NCBI GenBank assembly: GCA_030267565.1
Contig: BRXU01000021.1
Coordinates: 2,078,501 to 2,142,500 of the forward strand
Length of the DNA stretch: 64,000 nt
DNA from: Pleodorina starrii
Lineage: Eukaryota; Chlorophyta; Chlorophyceae; Chlamydomonadales; Volvocaceae
Reading direction: 5' to 3'
Shown: piece by piece, positions 11,201-20,126 of the stretch
Layout: each line of letters starts with the position of its first letter
Numbering within the stretch: position 1 is the first letter of the stretch
The notes under the pieces: generated by a model
Seen by the model: the letters and a program-made list of their open reading frames with translations, nothing else
What the model was told of the DNA's origin: nothing
Databases searched by the model: none
Made by a program: the position numbers and the translations under genes

Positions 11201-14200
11201 GTTATTACTACACACGGGGAAGCCGGGGTGCCACGCACGCACATGTGCATTTATTTATTCCATTGTCATGTCGCGTCATGGTGGAGCTCCACCTCTCGCT
11301 CGATCGTCACAGCGCGCACCATTTATTCCCGTGCGCCATGTACTCGCGTGTATGTCGGGACCCCTTATTATTACACGTGCGCACGAGTGCATTGCAAGAT
11401 TGCATCCTCCTCGCGCGCGCCGTGCGTGTTCGTTCGTTTCTCTACATGTATACGTGCCGCCGCCTTCCGTACGTTCACACCTGCCGCGATGTTGCCAAAG
11501 GTTTGAGCCTGGTGTTCTCCCTCCTCCTCCTGCTGCTGCTGGAGCCTCACCACCTTGACAGCTGGCGGGACATTGGCCCCCTCCGGCACGTCGGACAACT
11601 GAATCGTGGCCACGTATCTCCGGGCAGGGGCGGCGGCGGACGCGCCCGCGCCCGCGCCGGCGCTCGGACCATCACTGTCGTACAGTGTCAGATGCAGCAC
11701 ATCCTGCGTCTTGTCCCTGTTGTCGCAGCAGCAGCCGGTGACGTGCATGTCAGCGGGATGTCACCCAAACGCGCGCCCGGCAAAATGCAGAGCATCCAGC
11801 CATTGGGCATAAACAGGCATATGTACATATATACATGTATACATATATATAAACCACTCCCCGAAGGAACGATTGTGACAGCGCTGAGGGAGCGGTTGAT
11901 GAGTGGGTGGGAGCACGAGCGTTTAAGTGTACCGCCAGAGGCTTACCCTTCGGACGGGAAACAGCCGGGAGTTCAGATGGCGAAGTATAAGCACTGGATG
12001 GGTATGCCCTTTGCGCGGGCAGCGGCAATTATGTGGCCACAGCATGCTAGCGTTTTTGGGCGGGGCCCCAGCGCGAAGCGCCCAGGGGGGCCCCGCCCTG
12101 TAGGATTGCCCATGTCCGTGCGTGTGTGGGACGTGCGTGGGACGTGGGATCTGGGATGGAAGTAATTGGACAAGTGCAGACTTTCGGCCAACGGAAAGGC
12201 TGCAGAAGTAAAAGATTACATTCTTTATTGCACGGTAAATTTATTATTGGAATCCAACATCGCATGAGTACAAACCAGTTTGGCAGTCTCCATGGACCGA
12301 GGCCGAGGTCAAACCAACACCTCTCGGCCTATAATTAATTCCAGAAGATTCATCGTTCCTTAGCGTGAAATTCTGACATGACGGCGTGAAATGAATCTTC
12401 GTTTCGGAAACAAACTATGTGTGCATTGCGAACATTCTTCCCGCAAGCCGCGACCACACCACAGCTGCTCTGCTTGCCGGTCCGATCGTCTTGACGCATA
12501 TTACTATTACAGAGGTTGCAAGGAGCAAACCATGAGGGGCAAACTGCTGGTTGTTGGACGCCAAGCCGCCAATGCACGCACGATGCAGCGGTCTTCTGCG
12601 GGCCGCCCAACAAGTCCAGTCGGCAACCTAGGGGATGGACTTCTACGTTCCCTGTCCTAATGTTAAAGCAGTCAAGCCTCCTCTACGGCGAATACCTCAG
12701 TAGCGAAGCCTGTGCACTCTCGTCGGCAACTGCACGTCGTCGCAACCCTCGCAAACAGTTCCGCTGTCCTTCTATTGGCAAGTCAGCCTGCGTGATGTGT
12801 AAATGATACACTCCATACACTCCATGTCTACTGTCATGTAACTTCAGCCAATGCGCTGGCCGGAAGAGTTGCACAGGCGCGCGATGCTAAACATGGGTCG
12901 GATTGCTGAAGCCGCAGGCATTTCAGATATAAAGCTCTGGCTGCCTATCAGCAGGAATGTCGACACTCTCACAGTTGATGCCCTCGCCGCTCGCTTTGGA
13001 AATGCCGTATTTCGGTCGATGCGCACATGCGCTCATGCACCCGACGGGATGACGCGCTTCGCGCGGCGCCGGCAGGCCTTGCTAACGACTCGGCTAGCAG
13101 GCATTTCGGGAAAAAGCTCTGGCTGTCTATCAGCAGGAATGTCGACACTCTCACACTTCACGCCCTCGCTGCCCTAGCACTCACGCAACTTAACCCGTAC
13201 GGATTTAGTGGGGCCCCGCCCTTTTTTCCGGCTTCAAGGAAGCCGACACCAACCCCTTGTCATTCCGCGTGCGGCCCACCGCAAACTTTTGCAGTTTCGT
13301 TTGTGCTGTTGGGCGGTTGCGGCCAACAGATCGCGAGTGGGCAGAGTTCATGTCCCTAGGACTGAGCGAAAATGTCCCTGCTGCGTTGCGGATGGTCAAA
13401 TAGAGGACGAGAAGCATGTCCTAATGGAGTGCCCTGCTTATAGTAGCATCCGCGCGGATGAAGGGTTTCCTCAATTCGAGGGTATGGAGGAAGCGATGAG
13501 ATGGGATCCTCCCCGTTTGGCGAAGATGCTTGAGCGCATTTGGGCCCACCGCAACTCAATTGTCCCCTTTGGCCGCTAGTATCCCCCTCTCCTGCATGGG
13601 CGGTGTTTCTACTGTCGTGCTTTTAGGCGTTTTAGTTCCCTTGGGCCCTCGGCTCGTATGGGCTTTTGTTCATGAGAGGGGCACGCACCCCCAACCATGT
13701 AACACACACACACACATATATATACGTGAACACGGACAGATAAGAGGCACGTTGGGTGCGAGGATGCAAGTTAAATAACTAAGGGTATCTATCTACTGGG
13801 CGTGGAGCAACGATCGGCCCTTGAACGAGAAGGGAAGTGCACATACATGCATGCGCACGCCAGCCGACTAAAACAATGGTCAACGAACGCGCTCGCCAGA
13901 AAAATGATTGTCGGTTAGCAGGCAGGATAAGACAGAGCCATGTACATAGGCAACATAGCCCCAACGAGCCAAGCTGGGCGGCATATGTAGGTTTCGGGAA
14001 ACAAGTAAGGCTGCGGTGCGAGCGAAGTATATGTATGTATGTATGTGTGGATACGCAGCAGGTAGGTAGCCAGCAGGGGTACGACACAATCACACCGCAC
14101 GCAATTACCCCCAAACCGCGCGCCGTACTACCACCGTACTGCGAGAACACGTGGAGACATCGGGGATTGATGGACGGTGGGGCACACGCACGTACATATG

Positions 14201-15378
14201 ACGGATCCCGCCCCCCAAAACAACCCAACGAACATACACGCATCCCCCTCATCAAAATAAGCACTCGTGCGGTCACCCCACCCCCTCTGCTCCCATAACC
14301 CACGCCTCGGCTACCGGCCGGGCGTATCATTTTTATTATTATTATATTAAGCACTCGTGCGGCCAAACGTATGTACGTATTATTACTGCATGTACTGAGC
14401 ACATCGATCAATACGCACACACAAACACGCACTCGCTCACCGCACACCCATCAGGATGGGCGCCTTTGATGACGGCGGCGAAACCTTCACGGCGCCACCC
14501 CAGAGCTGGGGGCGGCCGGGGGTGGCGCTGCGACGGACGGCGGCCGAGATGCGGTTGCTGCCGCTGCTGTTGAGGCTGCACAGCTCAACGGACAGCTCCG
14601 CGGCGGCAAAGGACTGCTGCAGCAGCGAGGAGGCGTCGGTGAACTTGACCTCAATCAGGCCGCCACCCGGGCAGTTGAGGTTCTGCTGGACGAAGGCCCT
14701 GGGCGGAGGGGCATCATCATCGGGTACGTGGGGGTATTGGTTTTGGGAGGGGGAGGTAGCATATATAGCATAAAATGGGAGGCAGGCAGCAGGGTCAAAC
14801 CGTGGGGGGGAATGGATGCGGTGGGGGTGCCGGATGGGTGGACGGCTGGGGGCACCGTCGATGGCGGGGGGATGGTGTATGTATGTACGTATGTACCGCT
14901 TGGGACAGGGTACATACTGTAGGTGGAGGGTGAGGTGGTGGGGCTGGGGGAAGGTGGCAGAGGATGAGATGTGTTCATTTCACTAACAGGCCCCGGCCCG
15001 TCAATAATTGGGGCGAGGGGCACGTGCGCACATACAACGTTAATGCATGGCGAATTGTTTGGAGTTGTCGGGGACACGGTCGGCCTGGAAAGCATGAATG
15101 CGTGTGCACGCAACGGATAGGAGCTTGTTCATGCCTGCTGCACATTGCCACTGCACACAACCGTACAAAAATACTAAGGAATATCGGTAAGTCAGGCAAC
15201 AGCTATCCTATCGTAGAACCACTCACTCGTCCAGAAAGGTGACACTCGCGGGGCCCGCAGTGCACCTGACATACGGCCGGCGGTGGGTGGGCGCGTCGTC
15301 GTAGGCATCGAAGGCGTAGCGGGCGATGGAACACGTGATGCCTTTTTGCGGCGCATCCGAGCCATCATTGTCCGAAAT
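5038..15378 (-). CDS. C2-domain plus class 3 lipase, copy A (5' exons not found)
   Basis: Predicted triacylglycerol-type lipase (alpha/beta hydrolase) with an N-terminal C2 membrane-binding domain. Exons read on the minus strand: 15227-15378, 14441-14698, 11481-about 11748, 10068-10468, optional 9721-9777, 9409-9445, 8350-8600, 7617-7673, 7201-7287, 6697-7049, 6254-6385, 5591-5669, 5038-5208 (TGA at 5038). Nearly all have GT-AG ends and consistent phase. The C2 region is in the first three (PYVRCTAGPASVTFLDE; QDVLHLTLYDSDG). The lipase core has SFRGT, the nucleophile elbow GHSLGGA (Ser), FGSPRVGNQAF, NTDDIVP (Asp) and YYHVGAHWD (probable His). A low-complexity Ala/Thr insert precedes the nucleophile. 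Upstream exons including the start codon were not identified, and the acceptor at about 11748 is not canonical. The domain combination resembles plant C2-lipase_3 proteins. Copy B at 34911-41257 is the closest relative. Confidence 0.75.
5217..5253 (+). repeat. (GT)n microsatellite
   Basis: About 17 GT units lie in the last intron of lipase copy A, just outside the final-exon acceptor at 5208/5209. Copy B has only a short, interrupted GT tract at the same place (35102-35120). Confidence 0.9.
9485..10140. repeat. Tandem duplication (about 328-bp unit) within lipase copy A
   Basis: Bases about 9485-9790 and about 9813-10140 align end to end with an offset of 328 bp. They share the GACGGACGGAAGG block, the GGCACT-G-ATAGCTAGGTAATATGCT block and the 3' part of an exon. 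The second unit holds the 3' end of exon 10068-10468; the first holds a diverged copy of it (9721-9777) that keeps both splice sites. Copy B has only one unit. Confidence 0.75.
10536..10949 (+). mobile_element. tRNA-type SINE in an intron of lipase copy A
   Basis: A 414-bp insertion is flanked by a perfect 12-bp target duplication (TACACACACGCA at 10524-10535 and 10950-10961). Near its 5' end it carries an RNA polymerase III B box (GTTCGATCCC, 10593-10602) preceded by an A-box-like TAGGGCACTGAATTGG at about 10559-10574. It ends in a short tandem (CTTT)n tail (10931-10949). These are the hallmarks of a tRNA-derived SINE; such elements are known in Chlamydomonas. The parent tRNA cannot be named by eye. 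Confidence 0.82.
11870..12165 (+). pseudogene. Unrecognised coding-like fragment
   Basis: The plus frame reads as plausible protein (TIVTALRERLMSGWEHERL, then YPSDGKQPGVQMAKYKHWMG) before running into low-complexity sequence and a stop at 12163-12165. It lies inside the insertion specific to lipase copy A, so it is probably a piece of a transposable-element ORF. No family is assigned and no start codon is argued for. Confidence 0.35.
12842..13579 (+). pseudogene. LINE reverse transcriptase C-terminal fragment (zf-RVT type)
   Basis: The frame at 13290-13579 encodes FRLCCWAVAANRSRVGRV, PRTERKCPCC, then DEKHVLMECPAYSSIR. This is the cysteine/histidine finger typical of the region after the reverse transcriptase in many LINE ORFs. 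Upstream, at 12916-12998 and 13102-13184, an approximately 80-bp segment (CAGGCATTTC ... GACACTCTCACA) is directly repeated in a different frame. The reading frame is broken and no RT catalytic motif remains, so this is a decayed 3' remnant. Confidence 0.6.
14273..14347 (+). mobile_element. 5'-truncated LINE end (same family as 1-4925)
   Basis: This 75-bp segment matches the 3' end of the LINE at about 4845-4915 almost exactly and ends in ATT repeats. It is flanked by a perfect 15-bp target duplication (TAAGCACTCGTGCGG, 14258-14272 and 14348-14362). Lipase copy B retains the uninserted sequence at about 40365-40392. The sequence therefore shows a complete, very short retrotransposition event in an intron of copy A. 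Confidence 0.9.
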
Positions 15379-16481
15379 CTGCAGGCCGCGGCGTGGGCGG
15401 GGCAATATCCAGTTGGGGTTTGTGGCTCAAGGATAGACGGATGCGGCTTACTTCTATCTGGACGGATGCATGCATGCATGGCGCCGCCCGCCGCATGTAT
15501 GTATGTCCCGCGCGCCTCCCCAGGAGAATGTTCATTTGGAGTATATATGGGAGGCATCTTTAGGGGCCAGGCGGGTTGCGACGACGGATTGCACCAAGAA
15601 GTATGGCGGGCTACCAGTGCAGTGCCGCACCAGGGACGGGGTCAGCGGGACGGCCCTCGCTGGCGGCACGTACACCACCAGAGTCGAGCGATCGCACTAT
15701 GTAGCTGTTATCCAGCTCCTCTGCAATTAATTAATTAACCACCAGCCTGCAGCCGCAGTCGCAGGCCCAGGCAGGGCCCCGGCCTGGTCTGTATTTATGA
15801 ATTGTGCCGCAATTAGTTACTGTATATGGAAAGAGCCCGCCCATCGCTATGTGGGATACTTCAAAGAATCGTCGCGCACGTCGCTCGAAAGCGTCGGTCA
15901 GGACCCACCGCAGGCGCAGGGGTCCGGGTCGTCTCCGCTGCTGGCGCAGTGCGCGCCAGATGCTCCAGCGATGCTGTCCGCCGCACACGCTGGCCGGCGA
16001 GCATCGGTGGCGCGTCGGCCGCCGGGCGCTTATGGCCGGCAAGGCCGGCAGCCCTCTCTTGTCGCGACATGACCGCAATCTGAGGCAGCAGGGAGAATAA
16101 TTGAGTCTCTCCGCCCTGATTTGTATTTATGAATTGTGCCGCAATTAGTTAGCACAGTATATGGAAAGGGCCCGCCCATCGCTATGTGGGATACTTCTAA
16201 GAATCGTCGCGCACGTCGCTCGAAAGCGTCCAACGATGGACAGGAGGCCTGTCGGAACCTACCCAGCAGCTTGCGGCCACTCTGCGTGCTGGCTGGGTAG
16301 GTAGCCTTCACCTTTAACAAATAAAGCTGTGCCTGGATCTTCGCTTTGGCTTCGTCGTGTACTTGAGGCTCTGTCTTCGTCCTGGGTTCGGCCTCTGATG
16401 ACTTCAGTGGCGGCGGCCGATCGATGGGCTTCGCTATTCGCGTTCTGGAACGCTACTTAAATGACAAACTCCGAAGCTAAC
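15379..16481. other. Upstream flank of lipase copy A; no supported gene
   Basis: Similarity to the copy B flank ends near 15510. A plus-strand frame at about 15570-15730 (ATTDCTKKYGGLPVQCRT ... VAVIQLLCN, stop at 15728) is coding-like but unrecognised. Two copies of a 106-109-bp direct repeat (15790-15895 and 16122-16230) follow; read on the minus strand both encode DAFERRARRF-EVSHIAMGG. The last 5 bp (16477-16481) are the Gypsy target duplication. Confidence 0.5.
15790..16230. repeat. Pair of 106/109-bp direct repeats
   Basis: Units 15790-15895 and 16122-16230 share TGTATTTATGAATTGTGCCG through TCGCTCGAAAGCGTC, offset by 332-335 bp. They differ by a few substitutions and a 3-bp indel that keeps a minus-strand reading frame open in both. 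Confidence 0.85.
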
Positions 16482-16815
16482 TGTTGTATCTCTCCTGTTG
16501 TGTTACCTTGTATTTTACCCTAGCACTGGCTAAGGGCGGTGCTGTGTGCCGGACACAGACACCTGGGATTACGACGACTTGTCGTAGTCGTGGCACTTGC
16601 CACTGGTAGACCCACTTGGGTTGGACTTCATCGGTTGGTGATTATTCTGTGTAACACTTGTTACATATTTTGGCCATTCTGCGTACTTACGCTACGTTGG
16701 AGGATCTGCGGCTTTCTACGGATTTCCGTACGTCTTCCTTCGTCGGGTATCTTTACCCTCTCTCAATCACTAACCGGTAGTTTTCACTACCACCACAAGT
16801 GGGCGTGATACAACA
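16482..16815 (+). repeat. 5' LTR of the Gypsy element
   Basis: 334 bp with 9-bp inverted ends (TGTTGTATC / GATACAACA). It matches the 3' LTR at 29618-29951 except for one C-to-T difference in the CACTAA(C/T)CGGTAG stretch. Confidence 0.95.
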
Positions 16816-16817
16816 AG

Positions 16818-16830
16818 TGGTATCGAGACC
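16818..16830 (+). promoter_or_regulatory. Primer-binding site
   Basis: TGGTATCGAGACC starts two bases after the 5' LTR. The first seven bases match the complement of initiator-Met tRNA (TGGTATCAGAGC...), the usual primer of Gypsy elements; the remainder diverges, so the priming tRNA is uncertain. Confidence 0.65.
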
Positions 16831-18110
16831 ACTCGGTCTCGTTAGCTTCCGCACCAAACTTCTCAAACCTAACACGCATTAGGATGGCTTCGTCGAGCAG
16901 CGCTGGCGGTATGGACGTGGACTCGCTGCTCCGCGCCCTTGATGGTAACTAAATTTGCTGCTCTTCACTAGCTCGTAGCGCTTGCTTCCTGTAGTTCTCT
17001 CGTTCTCCGAGCTGCCATTGCAGAGTCGGCCGTGAGCAACGGCCCGGAGCGCGTGCCACTTCTTGCGGGCGCGCAGCGCTCTGATACTGATCAGGAGGAA
17101 GTACCGCCGGGTTCTAACCGCGCTCACAAGGGTGCTGCCCCGTTCGTGTAGTAGACTTCGCCCTGATGTCTCACTTGTTTAATTTGGCAGGCGGTCGGAA
17201 CCGCATTAACCTGTTCCAGGGTGCGAATGTTCCTGTTCCTGCTTTGCCTGTTCCCCTACCAAACGAACCCCGGTTTAAGTCGGGTATTAGATCAGGTTAG
17301 GCACGGTTAGCAAGACTTAGCTGTATGGCGCTTCTGCAAGCAGCCACCTTTAACTCCGGCCAAGCAGAGTTAAACACGACTTAAACTGTCGTTTTTCGAG
17401 TTAAGGGCGACTTAAGAGGCATTTAGGCTGATTTAGCTAGGAGCGTCCAGATAGGGCTGGATTAGAATTAGCCGGAGTTTGGCCGAGTTGGCTGCAATTA
17501 CCCTAGTTTAGCTATGCTTAGGGTTAGCAGCAGAACACGGACTTAAACACTGTATTTATCCTTACTTACAGCTGGAAGAGTTTAACCAACGACTTAGTCG
17601 TTCTGAAGGCCGGATGAGTTCAACGCAAAACTTACACACTAATGTGGCTGGAAGAATTACGCTGAGGATTTACCCAATCTTATACCCAGTGGGTGGCATG
17701 CTTAACCAATAGAGGAATCAGGTTCGCGACCTTTACACGACGTCCGGGCTTTGTAAGCACCGTTTTTGAGTAGTCCTACTAAAGGCACTAGACGTGACTC
17801 CTCCATCTAAGACGCATCGCAAGTTATTGCAAACACGGGGTACAGGGCAGGAAATAGACATGCAACAGCAGGCACCTATGAAGCACCGCCTTGCACGGAT
17901 CCCTCTGCATCACCAATTCGTCCATGGCACCAGGAGCGCGCTGTTGTGGCACATAACCCACACGAAATCAAATGGTCTAAGGTCACCACCGACGGTTGCC
18001 TACCGACGGGCACCACCGGAGCCAAAAACACGACCCATTTCATCAAGAGGGCTAGGAGGGCCGCATGCAGCCTAGCGCCACTGTATGGTGGCTGACAGGT
18101 ATGGTAGCAG
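16831..18110 (+). other. Gypsy 5' leader with a possible spliced gag N-terminus
   Basis: A 1.3-kb stretch with no long ORF. An ATG at 16884 opens MASSSSAGGMDVDSLLRALD, followed by a candidate intron 16945-17023 (GTAACT...CATTGCAG) that restores frame, and by another candidate at 17132-17190 (GTGCTG...TTTGGCAG) leading into VPVPALPVPLP. A third junction to the Pro/Ala-rich gag frame at about 18186 was not resolved. The rest is rich in TTAA-containing motifs. Confidence 0.35.
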
Positions 18111-20108
18111 GTGACGACACACACTGCCTTGCCCACTACTCAACAATGTGGGGCCAACACTCAACTAGATAGTGCACTCATTCAGCAGCCCGCCGGGAAC
18201 TTGCCTGCGCCGGGTCCAGCTGCAGTCCCACCTTTAGCGGCTGCCGCCGCTGCGCCGCAGCCCGCTGGGAACTTGCCTGTACCTGCGCCGGTCGCGAACC
18301 CGCCCGTAGCTGCTGTTGTCGCTGACCCACAGGCCGCCGCGAATGTGCCTGCACCTAACCCGGTTGCAGCCCCACCTGCCGCGCCTGCCGTTCAGCCACC
18401 CGCTGGGGCCCCGCCTGCGCCTGCTTTGGCCGCGGACCCGCCTGCAGCCGGTGCCGTTGCGATTCAACAGCCTGCTGGGAACCCGCCTGCGCCTGCTCCG
18501 GCCGCGGTCCCGCCTGTTGTCGCCGCCCAACAGCCCGCCGTGATTCCGCCTGCGCCTGCTCCGGCCGCGGTTCCACCTGTGGCGGCTGCTGTTGCACCCC
18601 CTCCGCAGCCACCTTTGGCTTTGCAACCTGTCGCGCACGCCCAGCTTCCTTTAGCTGCCCCTGTCGTGCACGACGCGCCTGCTTTGGCGCCGCAACCTGT
18701 TGTGCTGCCCGCCCTTGACGGTCCGCAACCGGCTGCCCACTTGTTGCCTGGCGCACCGCAGTTTGCTGCCTTTGCTGCGCCTGCTCCCGACGTTCCTCGG
18801 TCTTCGCCGAACGTCTTTAAACTTCGGCACTACCCGTCTCGGTTGTTCGCTCTCCAGCTACGCAGACCACCGAGGCTGGGCTCCGCGCGTCGGCGGCCTT
18901 GGCGCGCGCTGAGGACGCTGCGGCTGCCCTTCGCGCCGCCGCCCTCAACGACACCGCCGCCGTCGTCCCGATCGCTTCGCCGGTCGACCCGACCGCTGCG
19001 GGCCCTTCGCAGCCGCCGGCGTCACGCGCCTTCTCGGAGCCACCAAGGGTTAGTTTGCCTTCTCCGGTCCTGAACCTCGACGGCAAGCTGGATGTCAAGC
19101 AGACTGCAGCGCGGGTGAAGGCCTTTATCCGGGACGTGACCTTGTTTTTCGAAGTGGTCCCGTGGGGTAACGACCAGCGCTCTTGCTGCCTGTTCCTGTC
19201 GCAAGCCCTGCGTGGCGCCGCCAAGGTCTGGTACGATGAGTGGTCGCTTTCTCAACGCTCGCTCGCCGTGTCCCTCATCCTCGAGCAACTGCGCGTCCGC
19301 TTCGCTCCCCAGATCATCTCGGTTGAGCGGGAGGCGCGTCAGAAGCTCGCTGATCGCGTTTTCGTGATGCGTTCGGGCGAGAATGTCCCTGCATATCACG
19401 CGCGCTTCGAGGCCCTCATCCAGGACATTCCCACGTTCACTGATTCGGAGCGTATGTTCTGGTTCCCACTTGGCCTTTTCTGCCCTTGCACCCAAATGCG
19501 CCTCTGCCCCGAGCGGACTTCCGTTCGCCTCTTACGATGCCCTTGTGCAATTTGCTATGGGTGAGGAGCGCCGCCAATTTGCCGAGCGCCAGTCCCGTTC
19601 CGCCCTTCGCTCCAACGCCGTCTCTCTGCAGGAGTCGGACGAGATCGAGATGGAGGACCCGGTCACCGAGGACGACCCGTCGCCCAAGCGTGCGAGCCGT
19701 GAGGGTCCGCCCGGCGCTGCGGCTGCCGCCGCTGGCAACGGCGGCGCTCCGGCCGCTGGCGGCAACGGGCGCGGCGCGGGGGCGCGGGGCGGCCGCGGTG
19801 GTTCGGGCGGGCGTGGTGGACGCGGGCACGGTGGCCACGGTGGTGGCCAGGGCAGGGGGCAGGGCAGGGGGCAGGGCCGGGGTGACGCGGCCCAGGGCCC
19901 GGCCGGTGGTGCCGGCCCGCAGGACCCGAACTTGGCCACTAAATACGTGGATCAGTTCGGGACCCCGGTCACGCACGGCCGCATGCGGATGCTGCTGGCG
20001 CGCGCAACGCAGGAAAAGGCGCGGGGGATTTGTTTCTGTTGCGAGACGTTGTCGCCCGACCACCGGTACGACAACTGCCCCCACCGTTTCCGCGGCAACG
20101 GCCACTAG
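18111..20108 (+). pseudogene. Gypsy gag (capsid/nucleocapsid), frame-disrupted
   Basis: Structural protein of the retrotransposon particle. The first frame (18111-about 18820) is a Pro/Ala/Val-rich repeat region (units like PAGNLPAPAPVA). The capsid-like part (KAFIRDVTLFFEVVPWG, AKVWYDEWSL, YHARFEAL) continues one frame away (about 18821-19470). It then returns to the first frame for FASYDALVQFAM, a Gly/Arg-rich stretch (RGGRGGSGGRGGRG) and a variant zinc knuckle C-x2-C-x6-H-x4-C (CFCC...H...C). The two shifts compensate each other, so they could be indels or assembly errors. The frame ends at TAG 20106-20108, with the protease in the same frame directly after it. Confidence 0.75.
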
Positions 20109-20126
20109 GGGGCTGCCCAGGTTGGT

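Larger units (their letters stand above)
11755..13965. mobile_element. Composite 2.2-kb insertion of TE debris in lipase copy A
   Basis: Copies A and B align on both sides of this stretch (A 11500-11753 with B 39810-40045; A 13966-14110 with B 40060-40180), but nothing in B matches the interior. It contains a GC-rich inverted repeat (GGGCGGGGCCCC / GGGGCCCCGCCC, 12058-12099), a coding-like fragment at 11870-12060 and a LINE C-terminal fragment at 12842-13579. No terminal repeats or target duplication were found, so it may be several nested pieces. It abuts the 5' edge of the exon at 11481-11748. Confidence 0.55.

Noticed and set aside
18816..18822. TTTAAAC as a canonical -1 frameshift site in gag
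   Set aside because: In the incoming frame the codons are TTT AAA C, not the required T TTA AAC register, and a compensating opposite shift follows near 19470, so indels or errors are more likely.
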